In this document: positions 39,058 to 49,538 of the stretch, in pieces
Position numbering within the stretch: the first letter of the stretch is position 1
Layout: each line of letters opens with the position of its first letter
DNA from: Deltaproteobacteria bacterium
GTDB taxonomy: Bacteria > Desulfobacterota > Desulfomonilia > Desulfomonilales > Desulfomonilaceae
DNA: 64,000 nucleotides
Assembly (NCBI GenBank): GCA_026388665.1
Contig: JAPLJJ010000059.1
Span: forward strand, 1 to 64,000
Direction: 5' to 3'
Made by a program: the position numbers and the translations under genes
The notes under the pieces: generated by a model
What the model was told of the DNA's origin: nothing
The model's input: only the letters and a program-made list of their open reading frames with translations
Databases searched by the model: none

Positions 39058-39807
39058 ATGTCACTCTCCGATGCTCCAACAATATTGACTTCTGCAATGG
39101 AAGACTACCTTGAAGTTATTTATCATCTTGAACAGGAAAGTCGTATAGCGAGGGTTCGCGATATCGCCAAGAGACTTGGCGTTAAAATGTCATCCGTAAG
39201 TTCCGCTCTTAAGATACTGGGAACCAGGGGTCTCATTCGGTACGATCCTCATCAATTCATTACATTGACAGAAAAAGGGATTGTGAGGGCCAGAGAAATC
39301 GTCCGGAAGCATGAAATCCTGAAACGTTTTCTTGCTAGTGTTTTGCAGATTGACGATAGCGTGGCTGAAGATAATGCTTGTCGAATAGAACATTATTTGG
39401 ACCCTGAAGTTATTAACAAATTAATTCGATTTCTCGAATTTGTTCAAACATGTCCGGTTGACCAATCAAGATGGATGGAAATAAACGCTGAATCTTGCCA
39501 CGACTGCTTGGTTTGTCTTGAACAAGCTCGTCAGCGAATCAATGCCAGGACTATAGCTCAGCGTGCGGCTTTAGAGGATGGCATGACTCTGGCCGAAGCC
39601 GCGCCGGGAACCAGAGTTGTCATTCAGCAAATTCAAGGTCTCGAAGACTTTCGAGAAAACCTTGGCCAGGCAGGGTTGTCTGAAGGCGTGACCGTTGAAA
39701 TTGAATCACACAAAGAATCTAATCGTGATCTGAATTTGAATATTAATGGTTATCACGTGACAATGAATAAACACGACGCGACTAAGATATTTGTCAAGCC
39801 TGTTTGA
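39058..39807 (+). CDS. DtxR/MntR-family metalloregulator with C-terminal FeoA-like (SH3) domain
   Basis: SAMEDYLEVIYHLEQESRIARVRDIAKRLGVKMSSVSSALKILGTRGLIRY, RKHEILKRFLASVLQID...DNACRIEHYLDPEVINKLIRFL; FeoA-like tail. Confidence 0.92.
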   Translation: MSLSDAPTILTSAMEDYLEVIYHLEQESRIARVRDIAKRLGVKMSSVSSALKILGTRGLIRYDPHQFITLTEKGIVRAREIVRKHEILKRFLASVLQIDDSVAEDNACRIEHYLDPEVINKLIRFLEFVQTCPVDQSRWMEINAESCHDCLVCLEQARQRINARTIAQRAALEDGMTLAEAAPGTRVVIQQIQGLEDFRENLGQAGLSEGVTVEIESHKESNRDLNLNINGYHVTMNKHDATKIFVKPV

Positions 39808-39862
39808 CCGAATTTTTCAGCCCTTTGATCTGAACTTCCTTATCTAATTCCGTGTTATACCT

Positions 39863-40018
39863 CTAAAATAACCATCTTGTTGCTATACTTAACAATATAA
39901 TCAAGATCCCACAAAAAAGCAGATATGGGCCTGCTTTGATTTCTTCAGTCCGTTGTTCCGCATCGTGCCGACCGGTGCAACCGGCATTACAGTTTTCGCA
40001 TCCGTGTTCGTGAACCAT
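39863..40018 (-). CDS. Small Cys-rich single-TM protein, absent from supplied ORF track (51 aa)
   Basis: Manual translation: MVHEHGCENCNAGCTGRHDAEQRTEEIKAGPYLLFCGILIILLSIATRWLF*; GGAAAGG upstream. Confidence 0.5.
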   Translation of the reverse strand: MVHEHGCENCNAGCTGRHDAEQRTEEIKAGPYLLFCGILIILLSIATRWLF

Positions 40019-40303
40019 AAAATTAAACCTTTCCGGGAATAGTCTTGGACATTAACTTAATCATTTTCGCAAGAAATGTGAACTCTGGCTTATTTATTGG
40101 CGCGAACCCATCGGTTTGTTGTCGTAGCTCTTGTCGAAGAGATGTAACATAATATCATTGTATATCTATTAGTTATCCTGATTCAGAAGTTCACTGTCTT
40201 GCAATAATGTCATCTTATATAGTATATTATTGAAATAACTCTTTGATTATGTTATTATTTATTATGTAGCAAATCACACTAGCCCAGCTTGAACAACGAT
40301 CTG

Positions 40304-40322
40304 AAAGGCCTGAGCCTTTTTT
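40304..40322 (+). terminator. Weak hairpin plus T-run in the ftsK leader
   Basis: AAAGGC CTGA GCCTTT followed by TTT, about 26 nt before the ATG at 40348. Confidence 0.35.
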
Positions 40323-40347
40323 CAATATATTGGCAAGGACGCCTCAT

Positions 40348-43011
40348 ATGGCTGCAAATACAATCGAAACCAAACAATTGTTTAAAAAAATTCCAGGACT
40401 GGAATCTCATTCAACAAAAATTGGACGATCCGAGTTCAAAGCCATAATCTGGTTAGCCGGCTCCCTCTTCCTGCTAATATGTCTGGTATCATACGATCCT
40501 AAAGACCCGTCTTTCAATGTAGTGACTCATCGACCTGATACCCACAATCTTTGCGGATTGATAGGCTCACATATAGCGGACGCCTCTGCTCAATTCATAG
40601 GTGTCTGTTCTCTTTTTATCCCCTTGTTCTTGCTTCTGCTTGGTATTCGCTCCATCAACCAATCAATGTCGAAACCGGCGCGTTTCTGGGATTATGTAAG
40701 TTTCGCAACCCTGATTTTGGTTTTATGCGCATTAATAGATCGTTTCTCTAATTTGACTGTCCTGAATTTTTCTTCCACCAATCCGGGCGGGGCCGTAGGT
40801 AGTCTCGTGAATTTCAGTTTATTCAAGTTTTTTGGTCAGGCGGGTAGTCTTGTTGTCAGTGTTACAATTCTCTTAATTTGCACGTTGGAATTGTCCAAGG
40901 GTTCCTTGATTAAATTGATTCAGATCTGCTTTCCCTCCGCGAAAGCATTTTATCTAGTAGATTTTGCTTTACGCGAAAGATTAAGGTCAGCCATAAAAAA
41001 TGTCTTTTCCCGGATCCGTTACACTCTTGAGGCCCGACGATCTGCAAAGCAAAAAGCGCTGTCTGCGCCTAGTATCCTTCAGGATCGATCTACATCCATA
41101 GCACGAGATTATGAACCGTTGGAAAAAGGATCTCTCGAAGTTTATGCATGGGAAAGGCTTTCTTTCTTGCCCTCTGACGAGATACCTGTCGATGTCGAAG
41201 ATCCAGTCCCTGAGCAATCCCAGAGATCCATTAATTCGTCATTTTCCGACTCTAGCGATGAGAAAGCGACAAATAGAAAGCGCTCCCCTCTTCCATGGAA
41301 ATCAATTGATATTTCTCAAGCCGATACGGAATTTGCCCTAGAAGAAACCTATGACAATTTTACGGAACCAGATTTAGAGGAATTCGGCGCATTACGTCCT
41401 GATCAGGAAAACTATGAAACAGAAAAAAGCGGGGTTCACTCCAGTTTATCAGAAACGAACCGGACTATAAAGGTCACCAAAAGAGCGGACACTGATATTC
41501 TACCGGTAACAGGTGATCAAAATCGGTATTCGAATGACTCGGATTATCGGCTTCCGCCTACAGATCTTTTGGATGTTCCAGAGATTTCCAAAAGGTTTGT
41601 AGATGAAAAATTGTTAGAGGTTAACGCATCCATATTAGAACAAAAATTGTCTGACCTTGGAATTAAAGGGCAAGTTGTCGAAATTCATCCGGGCCCTGTG
41701 ATCACTATGTACGAAATCTCACTTGCGCCTGGTATTCCCTTGAGGCGTGTATTGAATACTGCCGATGACCTGGCAATGGCCTTGAAATCAGGCTCCACGC
41801 GAGTAGTAGCCCCAATACCAGGGAAAGACACTGTTGGCATCGAAGTTCCGAACTTATATAGAGAAATAGTCTACTTTAGGGAAATTATCGAATCTGCTGC
41901 ATTCAAGTCCTCTACGGCCCCACTAAAAATGGCTTTGGGGAAATGCATTGATGGTGAACCTTTTGCGACCAGCCTTGCGAGAATGCCGCATCTCTTGATC
42001 GCCGGGGCCACAGGCACCGGAAAATCTGTTGGTCTTAATAGTCTCATTTGTTCATGGTTGATGAGCTACACGCCGGATGAAGTCAAATTCATAATGGTCG
42101 ATCCTAAGAAATTGGAACTGTCTTATTATCAGGACATTCCGCACCTAATTTATCCGGTTGTGACCGACCCGGACAAAGTGCCCAAAGTACTGAACTGGGC
42201 TATCAGAGAAATGGAAAGGCGTTACGAATTGCTCAGCAAGACAGGCGCTAAAAACATCGAGAGCTATAATCAAAAAGTTCAAATTGGGTCTGTATCAACT
42301 CCGCAAGAGGAAGATGACCCGGAAAAACTTCCATACATTATTATCATAGTCGATGAGCTTGCGGAATTAATGATGGTAGCCGCGAAGGATATAGAAATTT
42401 CTATAGCCAGACTTGCCCAAATGGCTAGGGCCGCCGGTATTCACCTTATACTTGCGACTCAACGACCTTCTGTAGATGTTATTACCGGGATAATAAAAGC
42501 CAACTTCCCGGCTAGGATCTCATTCCAAGTCTCAGCTAAATATGATTCAAGGACAATTATAGATACGGTCGGAGCGGAAAATCTGCTTGGCATGGGTGAT
42601 ATGCTGTTCGTGCCACCTGGGACTTCCAAACTTTTGAGGTTGCACGGCGCTTATGTCTCTGAAAATGAAATTAGACGAGTAGCTGATTTCACTAAAGCCC
42701 AACGATCACCCGTATACCTTTCGGAAATATCCAACATCGTAAACGGCTCTGATGGCAGCTCTAATCTTGGTTCCGATTCCATTGAAGATGAAAAATATGA
42801 TGAGGCGGTGGCTCTAGTTACTCGAATAGGACATGCGTCTATATCTCTGATTCAGCGCCACATGAGAATAGGCTATAATAGAGCGGCGCGAATCATAGAA
42901 TCAATGGAGTCTCAAGGACTCGTTGGCCCATCTGACGGAACCAGTCGCCCTCGAGAGGTCTTGGCGCTCTCGTTAGACCATATTCCCGATAGGGAACAAC
43001 GTATAATTTGA
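40348..43011 (+). CDS. ftsK: DNA translocase FtsK/SpoIIIE
   Basis: PHLLIAGATGTGKSVGLNSLICSWLMSYTPDEVKFIMVDPKKLEL, LATQRPSVDVITGIIKANFPARISFQVSAKYDSRTI, C-term winged-helix gamma domain; RBS AAGGA before ATG 40348. Confidence 0.96.
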   Translation: MAANTIETKQLFKKIPGLESHSTKIGRSEFKAIIWLAGSLFLLICLVSYDPKDPSFNVVTHRPDTHNLCGLIGSHIADASAQFIGVCSLFIPLFLLLLGIRSINQSMSKPARFWDYVSFATLILVLCALIDRFSNLTVLNFSSTNPGGAVGSLVNFSLFKFFGQAGSLVVSVTILLICTLELSKGSLIKLIQICFPSAKAFYLVDFALRERLRSAIKNVFSRIRYTLEARRSAKQKALSAPSILQDRSTSIARDYEPLEKGSLEVYAWERLSFLPSDEIPVDVEDPVPEQSQRSINSSFSDSSDEKATNRKRSPLPWKSIDISQADTEFALEETYDNFTEPDLEEFGALRPDQENYETEKSGVHSSLSETNRTIKVTKRADTDILPVTGDQNRYSNDSDYRLPPTDLLDVPEISKRFVDEKLLEVNASILEQKLSDLGIKGQVVEIHPGPVITMYEISLAPGIPLRRVLNTADDLAMALKSGSTRVVAPIPGKDTVGIEVPNLYREIVYFREIIESAAFKSSTAPLKMALGKCIDGEPFATSLARMPHLLIAGATGTGKSVGLNSLICSWLMSYTPDEVKFIMVDPKKLELSYYQDIPHLIYPVVTDPDKVPKVLNWAIREMERRYELLSKTGAKNIESYNQKVQIGSVSTPQEEDDPEKLPYIIIIVDELAELMMVAAKDIEISIARLAQMARAAGIHLILATQRPSVDVITGIIKANFPARISFQVSAKYDSRTIIDTVGAENLLGMGDMLFVPPGTSKLLRLHGAYVSENEIRRVADFTKAQRSPVYLSEISNIVNGSDGSSNLGSDSIEDEKYDEAVALVTRIGHASISLIQRHMRIGYNRAARIIESMESQGLVGPSDGTSRPREVLALSLDHIPDREQRII

Positions 43012-43030
43012 TAATTACCTTGATTCGAAC

Positions 43031-43768
43031 TTAATCGTTCTTTACCTGATTGGGTTGGTTTAGAATTCGCTGTATAAAAATTTCCTCTCCCCACAATTTG
43101 TCCATAATATTGGCGATTTCTTCAGGATCGTCTTTCATCTTTTGAGAAAGAAAAGGGAAACGAAGAATCGGAATGTTGTCTGTGAGTCTCTTGATGTCGC
43201 CGGCTATAAATCCTTCCTCCGGTCCTTCATCAATTTCGGATTTTGACAAAATGACGGCAAGAATATTGAGGTTTCTTCTTTCGAGCGCTTCAAGACTTAA
43301 GAGAGTGTGGTTGATCGTCCCAAGTCTTGTGCGTGCAACTAGAACAACTGGAAAATTCAGTTCGGCCATGAGATCAAGAAAGGTTCGTTTTTCTTCGATG
43401 GGGACGAACAATCCGCCGGCGCCTTCAACGATCGTAAGATCATGCGAGTCTTGGACGGTTTTTATGTGTTCCACGATATCCGATACCCTCAACCGGCTAT
43501 CCTGCACGGCAGCAGAGCGGTACGGAGCAGCAGGAAATGAAAAACGGAATGGAGTCACGTTATCCAAACTTATCATTGTTTCTGAAGCGCGCCACAACAA
43601 GTATCCATCTTCCGGAAAAAGTTCGCCTTGTTTAATTTTACAGCCTGTTTCAACTGGTTTTGTGGCTACGCAACCCATACCCTTGTTACGCAATAAACGA
43701 GTCAACCCGGCGGTTATCAAACTTTTCCCAACGCCTGTATCTGTCCCGGTGACAAAGATTCCTTTCAT
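43031..43768 (-). CDS. bioD: Dethiobiotin synthetase
   Basis: FVTGTDTGVGKSLITAGLTRLL, VATKPVETGC, EGAGGLFVPI. Confidence 0.95.
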   Translation of the reverse strand: MKGIFVTGTDTGVGKSLITAGLTRLLRNKGMGCVATKPVETGCKIKQGELFPEDGYLLWRASETMISLDNVTPFRFSFPAAPYRSAAVQDSRLRVSDIVEHIKTVQDSHDLTIVEGAGGLFVPIEEKRTFLDLMAELNFPVVLVARTRLGTINHTLLSLEALERRNLNILAVILSKSEIDEGPEEGFIAGDIKRLTDNIPILRFPFLSQKMKDDPEEIANIMDKLWGEEIFIQRILNQPNQVKND

Positions 43769-43771
43769 GCC

Positions 43772-45115
43772 TTAGATACCACACATCTCGTTGATGGATT
43801 TTTCTACAGCAGTGACCATAGTTTTAATCTCGTCAATCTCGATAGCCAAAGGCGGCATTATCACAACCACATCGCCCAGAGGTCGCAAGATTATTCCGTG
43901 TTTACGGATATCTTGTGTCACGCGAACTCCCATTCCTAGTTCAACGGGAAACGTTCTTCGCAGTGCCTTGTCCTCCACCAGCTCTATCCCGACCATCATC
44001 CCGCACTGTCTTATGTCTCCTACGTGAGGCAGAGCGCCAAGTTTTTCCCGGAGTAAATTCTCGAGAAACATTATTCTAGGCTCCAAGTTCTCTAACACAT
44101 GATCTTTCTCGAAAATTTCGAGACACGCTTGGGCGGCTGCGCAAGCTAAAGCGTTTCCCGTATAGCTATGCCCGTGAAAGAATGTCTTGTACTCGGTGTA
44201 TGATCCTAGAAAAGCTTCAAAGATTTCATTACTCACGAGAGTGGCCGCAAGGGGCAAATAGCCCCCTGTCAAGCCCTTGGCGAGGCATAATATGTCTGGT
44301 TCCACAGCCTCTTGTTCACACGCGAACATGGCGCCTGTTCTTCCGAAACCGGTAGCTACTTCATCGCAAATTAATAGGATCTTATGTTTTCTACAAATTG
44401 TCTCCAGTCCCTTGAGGAAACCTTCCGGATGAACAATCATTCCTGCCGCGCCTTGCACAAGGGGTTCCACTATTAGCGCAGCTATTTCTGAGCCACGTTC
44501 TTCCGCTATCTTTTCAAAAGTATTTAGGCACTGGTCTCTTAGCTGCTCGGCGGTTAGATCAGGATTGCGATAAGGGAATGGTGTCGGAATCACGAGAGTA
44601 TGAAATAAAAGTGGATGGAAAATACTGTGAAAGATATCTATGCCCCCTAGGCTTACAGATCCTATAGTATCCCCATGGTATGCTTGATCGAGCCCAACAA
44701 AAAGCCTTTTTTCTTCATACCCTCTGTTTTTCCAGTATTGAAATGCGATTTTTAACGCGACTTCAACGGCAGTTGAACCGGAATCCGAGTAAAAGACTTT
44801 CTGGAGTTTAGGCGGGCTTATTTGAACTAGCTTCTCGGCGAGTTCTATTGATGGTGAGCTACCCAGACCAAGAAGAGTGGAATGAGAGACCTTATTAATT
44901 TGATTTATGATCGCTTCATCAATTTCTTTTTTCCTATGCCCATGAATATTCACCCATAGGGATGAAATACCGTCCAGATATTTATTACCATTAGTGTCAT
45001 ATAAATATACGCCATCAGCGCGTTCTATAATGATATTATCTGCTTGCAACCATTCCCTCATCTGGGTAAATGGATGCCAAATGTATTCCTTGTCTAAATG
45101 AACCCAGTTCCTCAA
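43772..45115 (-). CDS. bioA: Adenosylmethionine-8-amino-7-oxononanoate transaminase
   Basis: DKEYIWHPFTQM, YSDSGSTAVEVALKIAFQYW, LICDEVATGFGRTG, LAKGLTGGYLPLAATL. Confidence 0.96.
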   Translation of the reverse strand: MRNWVHLDKEYIWHPFTQMREWLQADNIIIERADGVYLYDTNGNKYLDGISSLWVNIHGHRKKEIDEAIINQINKVSHSTLLGLGSSPSIELAEKLVQISPPKLQKVFYSDSGSTAVEVALKIAFQYWKNRGYEEKRLFVGLDQAYHGDTIGSVSLGGIDIFHSIFHPLLFHTLVIPTPFPYRNPDLTAEQLRDQCLNTFEKIAEERGSEIAALIVEPLVQGAAGMIVHPEGFLKGLETICRKHKILLICDEVATGFGRTGAMFACEQEAVEPDILCLAKGLTGGYLPLAATLVSNEIFEAFLGSYTEYKTFFHGHSYTGNALACAAAQACLEIFEKDHVLENLEPRIMFLENLLREKLGALPHVGDIRQCGMMVGIELVEDKALRRTFPVELGMGVRVTQDIRKHGIILRPLGDVVVIMPPLAIEIDEIKTMVTAVEKSINEMCGI

Positions 45116-45130
45116 TACATTCTCCCGTAA

Positions 45131-46174
45131 TCAAGAATTCTTAACGCTCTCGGAAAAAATTTTCTGGTCTAAACGGAAATCGCTGAAGATGTATGAAATT
45201 ACTCCCAGTCCAACGCTGACCACCAAGCTAAACAAATGGTAAACAGTCGCGAATGACACTGCAACTATCGCGCCTATTCCAAACAAGGCCAGAGCGTAAC
45301 GACCTGCGGCATGAAAAGTCCCTATGAAACCCGGCGCAGACGGGAGCGCTACGCCTAACGCTATGAAAACCTGAATTGTAACCGCAACCAGAAACGGCGC
45401 GTTTATTGAAAAAGCTAGCATAAATAAATAGGTTGTCGTTGAAAAGAGTAACCATAGCACTATTGAGTATGAAAAAATTATGAGGGCCTGCTTTGGGCTT
45501 GCCATGATGCCCAGACCATCTATTAGTTTCTCACTTACCCCTCCCATAAACGTGGCTGCCTTATTGGGTAAAATGGAAAAGATTTTGCGTAAAACAAAAA
45601 GGGCCTTATCTCGTTTTATCAGAATCAGCAAAACCAATATGTAGCCTAGTATCAAACAGATTAGCAGGATTTCCCCCAAGAAAGAAAATTTTGGGGGCGC
45701 TTTCGGCGTTTTCCATAAGACAGTGCCAAGCAGTAACAATAAACCCGATAAATCGAAAAATCTCTCAACAATAACCGCGCCGAATACACTTGAGAACGAA
45801 GCCCCTTTTTGCTGCAATAGATAAGGCCGAACGAGTTCACCAAGTCTTGCGGGCATTATCATGTTGGCGGCAGCCCAGATGTTTAACAAATCCCAGAGAG
45901 TCCTGACGCGTAATGAACAGAACGGGCTTAGAATGACGCCAAACCTCAGCGCTCTAACGAATTGACATGCCATAGCCAGCAGAAGACAAGGCAGTAGATA
46001 CAATACTTTCATCTGTTTGACGCCATCAGCCAGATCAGTTAGAGAAATGTCACGAAAGGCAAGCCACAGGAAAAATAGTCCCAGTATGCTACCCACAATT
46101 ATTAAAATGTTTCGCTTAGAATTTGATTTTCCCGCCGTAGCATCAGCCATTACTAATTTCCAGTTCTTCTTCAA
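45131..46174 (-). CDS. Lysylphosphatidylglycerol synthase TM region / flippase-like (UPF0104) membrane protein
   Basis: Polytopic; [54 protein letters not shown]. Confidence 0.85.
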   Translation of the reverse strand: MKKNWKLVMADATAGKSNSKRNILIIVGSILGLFFLWLAFRDISLTDLADGVKQMKVLYLLPCLLLAMACQFVRALRFGVILSPFCSLRVRTLWDLLNIWAAANMIMPARLGELVRPYLLQQKGASFSSVFGAVIVERFFDLSGLLLLLGTVLWKTPKAPPKFSFLGEILLICLILGYILVLLILIKRDKALFVLRKIFSILPNKAATFMGGVSEKLIDGLGIMASPKQALIIFSYSIVLWLLFSTTTYLFMLAFSINAPFLVAVTIQVFIALGVALPSAPGFIGTFHAAGRYALALFGIGAIVAVSFATVYHLFSLVVSVGLGVISYIFSDFRLDQKIFSESVKNS

Positions 46175-47099
46175 AATAGGCTATGGTTGCCTTTAGCCCT
46201 TCTTCAAGCGGTGTCTTGGGTTGCCATTTCAGGGTCTCTTTAGCCAATGAAATGTCCGGTTTTCTTCTTGTGGGATCATCTTTCGGCAATGTTCTGTACA
46301 CAATTTCAGAATTAGACCCTTTGATTAATCTTAGTATTGTTTCGGCCAGTTCTTTGATCGTCACTTCATGAGGATTACCCAAATTGATTGGTCCGGGCTC
46401 AGGGCCTTCCATTAATGTCGTCAAACCGTTAACCATGTCATTTATGAAACAAAATGATCTTGTTTGAGATCCATCTCCATAAATCGTGATGTCTTCTCCC
46501 TGTAGTGCCTGGCAAATGAAATTACTAACCACTCGTCCATCGTTAGGTAACATTCTCGGACCGTAAGTATTGAAAATCCTTGCTATCCCTACATTAACAT
46601 TGTTGTAATCCCGGTATCCCACGGTTAGTGTTTCGGCTGCCCTTTTCCCCTCATCGTAACAGGCTCTAGGACCCACAGGATTTACATTCCCATGATAACT
46701 TTCAGTCTGCGGGTGAACATCCGGATCACCATAAACCTCGGATGTGGAAGCTAGAAGAAATCTAGCCTTAATCCTCTTTGCCAGACCCAACATGTTAAGA
46801 GTCCCAATTACAGAAGTCTTAAGAGTTTTTATGGGATTGTTTTGATAATGCACAGGAGAGGCTGGACAGGCCAGATGATAGATTTCGTCAGCCTCCAGCA
46901 ATATCGGAACCACGATGTCGTGTCGGATAAATTCAAATTTAGGGTTGCCTCTGAAGGGCTCTATGTTCTTTTTGCTTCCCGTGAACATGTTATCAATGCA
47001 AAGGACGTAATGCCCCTTCATTAAAAGGCTTTCTATGAGATGGCTGCCAATGAAACCCGCGCCACCAGTTACAACTACTGTTTTCATTCCGCGCTCCAT
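46143..47099 (-). CDS. UDP-glucuronate decarboxylase-like NAD-dependent epimerase/dehydratase
   Basis: [77 protein letters not shown]. Confidence 0.9.
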   Translation of the reverse strand: MERGMKTVVVTGGAGFIGSHLIESLLMKGHYVLCIDNMFTGSKKNIEPFRGNPKFEFIRHDIVVPILLEADEIYHLACPASPVHYQNNPIKTLKTSVIGTLNMLGLAKRIKARFLLASTSEVYGDPDVHPQTESYHGNVNPVGPRACYDEGKRAAETLTVGYRDYNNVNVGIARIFNTYGPRMLPNDGRVVSNFICQALQGEDITIYGDGSQTRSFCFINDMVNGLTTLMEGPEPGPINLGNPHEVTIKELAETILRLIKGSNSEIVYRTLPKDDPTRRKPDISLAKETLKWQPKTPLEEGLKATIAYFEEELEISNG

Positions 47100-47333
47100 A
47101 AGCCAGTATTTGAAAGATCCTTACAACGCTAGAAAATAGATTGGCTTAACTGAAATAGCATTTTCCGAAGTTTATAACAAAGAGATAAAAATCGTTAATA
47201 ATTGTTCTTTGATCGCAAAAGTTGTTTTATAATGTTTATGATAAGGTTCGATAAGGATTCGATTCTCAATCTTCCTGATTGGGATGGATATTTCGAGTCT
47301 TATAGTTTTGGTTTTATCAAGAGATCTTAGCCA

Positions 47334-49211
47334 TTGAACCAATCAGATATCAGTGTTTCGTTTAATAAAACCCCGATCTTTTTTTTCGCAGGGTTTTTTC
47401 TGGTTTCTTATGCATTATTGGTCACATGCTTAACGGGTGATACGGGTTTTGAAGGTGATGATTGGTGGATTTTCAGTTGGCCATATTGGAACAGTTTCCC
47501 TGTTTCAATATGGTTGTATGCGAAGGAGTTACTTAGACCACTGGAAGGTGTTTATTGGATAACTCTTTTCGAGCTGTTCGGATTTAACAAAATAGTTTTT
47601 CATTTTCTTTCGATTTGCTTGCTTGCCGGCGCTTCTCTTGTTATGGGAGCGTGTTTATACAATCTGTTTCCCAATCGTAGGACTTTTGTTACCGCATCTG
47701 TTTTTTGGGCCTTCTTTTTGCCTACTGTTTCATGTTTGACATACGTGGTTACCACTGACAATTCTAGGTTGAGTTTGCTGATCTTCTGGGCGTCGGTCCT
47801 CTCTTTTCAAAATTGGACTAGGAGAGGATACACGTGGAGAGGTTTGCTGCTTCCCGTTTTTTTATACTTAGCGGCTTTTTTCACTTATGAAGCGCCTAGT
47901 TTACTGATCTTCGCGATGCCTCTGTTTGTGGCTCCTCTTTATTCAGGATCTCTCAAAACAGGCTCAAGCAAAAACTTTATTATTAAACTCACGATTGGAA
48001 CACTGAGCGCGTTTTCAATTGCATTATTGTCAAGATTCATGTTGCTCAAGGGAGGAGCGGTTTCACATAGTAATTTGATCCCGCCGTTTGAACTCATCTT
48101 GTCTTATTTTGCTCTTATTCCTTGGTACTTAATTGGAATTCTGGATTTTTCCTACATGGATTTGCGATCCGCAATTCTGGGCGGTATAGCCGGCCTGTCC
48201 ATTCTGTTTTTCTTTATCTATCTCGAAAAACACAGATATTCTGGTCCTTATCAATCAAAAGAGTATTATTATCAGAAGAAATCTTATGTTTTGATTTTAT
48301 CAATCATAATCATTGTGTTGGGTATGGCGCCTTATCAGTTGGCTGGTTACGGCTCCGCTAACCCAAGTATATCAGATACGGTTTTAGCCAAATATGGTTT
48401 TATCCAAGGAGGATACACCGCCTGGTTCAATTATAATTGGTCCAGCAGAATTTATTCCTCAGCCTCTTTTGGATTGGCTATATTGTTGGCTTTTCTTATG
48501 ACTTGTTGGAAAAATCTCGGGAAACGACTTTTCGCGTATTGTGTCGGCATCTTCTTCATTGGCCTGGCTCTAGCGTTTCATTCGAGTTTGATCACTGATT
48601 GGAAAGAGGCGGCGGAAATCAGGAATTCTCTTTGTAGGAGCCTCATTTCTCAGGTTCCTGATGTCGAGCCAAGGACTAATATTCTTTTTGTAGACCTCGA
48701 ATCATATCACAAAAGGGCCGCTGTATTCCGTGGATGGAATGGTCTGAGAGACCTGGTAAGAATGCTTTATGATAGTAGGGATTTGGGCTCTTACTACGTG
48801 TATAGGTGTTCTAATACCCCTCCCAATGAGTTGCATCAACAAGCCGTATTTTATCCAAAAGGATTTGTTAGCCGCGGTATAAAAATGGAGAGTCCCCTTC
48901 CTCCTAACTCTCTCGTGGTTTTGCATAGAGTTGGTTCTGATCTAGTTTTATTAGATAATTTGAGTCGTAATGACGGGCTTGTCTCAAACGGGATTAAATG
49001 GGTCGGTGTTTCATCTCTTACATCCAATACAGATCGAATCTCGCCCTGGTCCGATACTGGGCTGACTCCTCAAAGGTTAGCCGTAAACGCGTGGACAAGC
49101 GGCTTGATCTCAACGCTTAATCTGTCACGGCTCAATCTGAGTTACAAAATACGTAACAAATGGACTTACACGGGTCTTTACAAACAAAGAAGACTTATTG
49201 GCCTCAAGTAA
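47334..49211 (+). CDS. Hypothetical polytopic membrane protein (glycosyltransferase/O-antigen-type)
   Basis: 625 aa, about a dozen TM helices, TTG start; family not securely recognised. Confidence 0.6.
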   Translation: MNQSDISVSFNKTPIFFFAGFFLVSYALLVTCLTGDTGFEGDDWWIFSWPYWNSFPVSIWLYAKELLRPLEGVYWITLFELFGFNKIVFHFLSICLLAGASLVMGACLYNLFPNRRTFVTASVFWAFFLPTVSCLTYVVTTDNSRLSLLIFWASVLSFQNWTRRGYTWRGLLLPVFLYLAAFFTYEAPSLLIFAMPLFVAPLYSGSLKTGSSKNFIIKLTIGTLSAFSIALLSRFMLLKGGAVSHSNLIPPFELILSYFALIPWYLIGILDFSYMDLRSAILGGIAGLSILFFFIYLEKHRYSGPYQSKEYYYQKKSYVLILSIIIIVLGMAPYQLAGYGSANPSISDTVLAKYGFIQGGYTAWFNYNWSSRIYSSASFGLAILLAFLMTCWKNLGKRLFAYCVGIFFIGLALAFHSSLITDWKEAAEIRNSLCRSLISQVPDVEPRTNILFVDLESYHKRAAVFRGWNGLRDLVRMLYDSRDLGSYYVYRCSNTPPNELHQQAVFYPKGFVSRGIKMESPLPPNSLVVLHRVGSDLVLLDNLSRNDGLVSNGIKWVGVSSLTSNTDRISPWSDTGLTPQRLAVNAWTSGLISTLNLSRLNLSYKIRNKWTYTGLYKQRRLIGLK

Positions 49212-49336
49212 ATTCTTCCTATTCCCTTTCGTTTTCTTGCCTATAAACCACTGAAGCGCCAGGACAGCGATCGTCTCAGTATAAGCGACGTAGAGCCATC
49301 GAATCTTCGTCTAAGCGACCCCCTCCTGGTGTCATC

Positions 49337-49353
49337 TTACTAATCATTAGTAA
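49337..49353. promoter_or_regulatory. 17-nt palindrome upstream of feoA, candidate metalloregulator operator
   Basis: TTACTAA TCA TTAGTAA, perfect 7-bp arms with 3-nt spacer. Confidence 0.4.
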
Positions 49354-49538
49354 AACGGTATTAATAAAAGTTTAGGGGAAATTCTTTAGAAAAACAGTAA
49401 ATTATTTGTGTTGTGAGTTTTTTTGGCCTTGGACCATCTTGACAAAAAGTTATATGAGGGCTAAACATAAGTTTGAGGTGTCTAACAAAGATAGCCATGT
49501 CGGCTTAGAGCATAATAGACTGATTTGGAGAATTCGTC

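Noticed and set aside
43173-43775. 200-aa plus-strand ORF
   Set aside because: Fully antisense to bioD, which has unambiguous motifs; Ser/Arg-rich composition typical of a shadow ORF.
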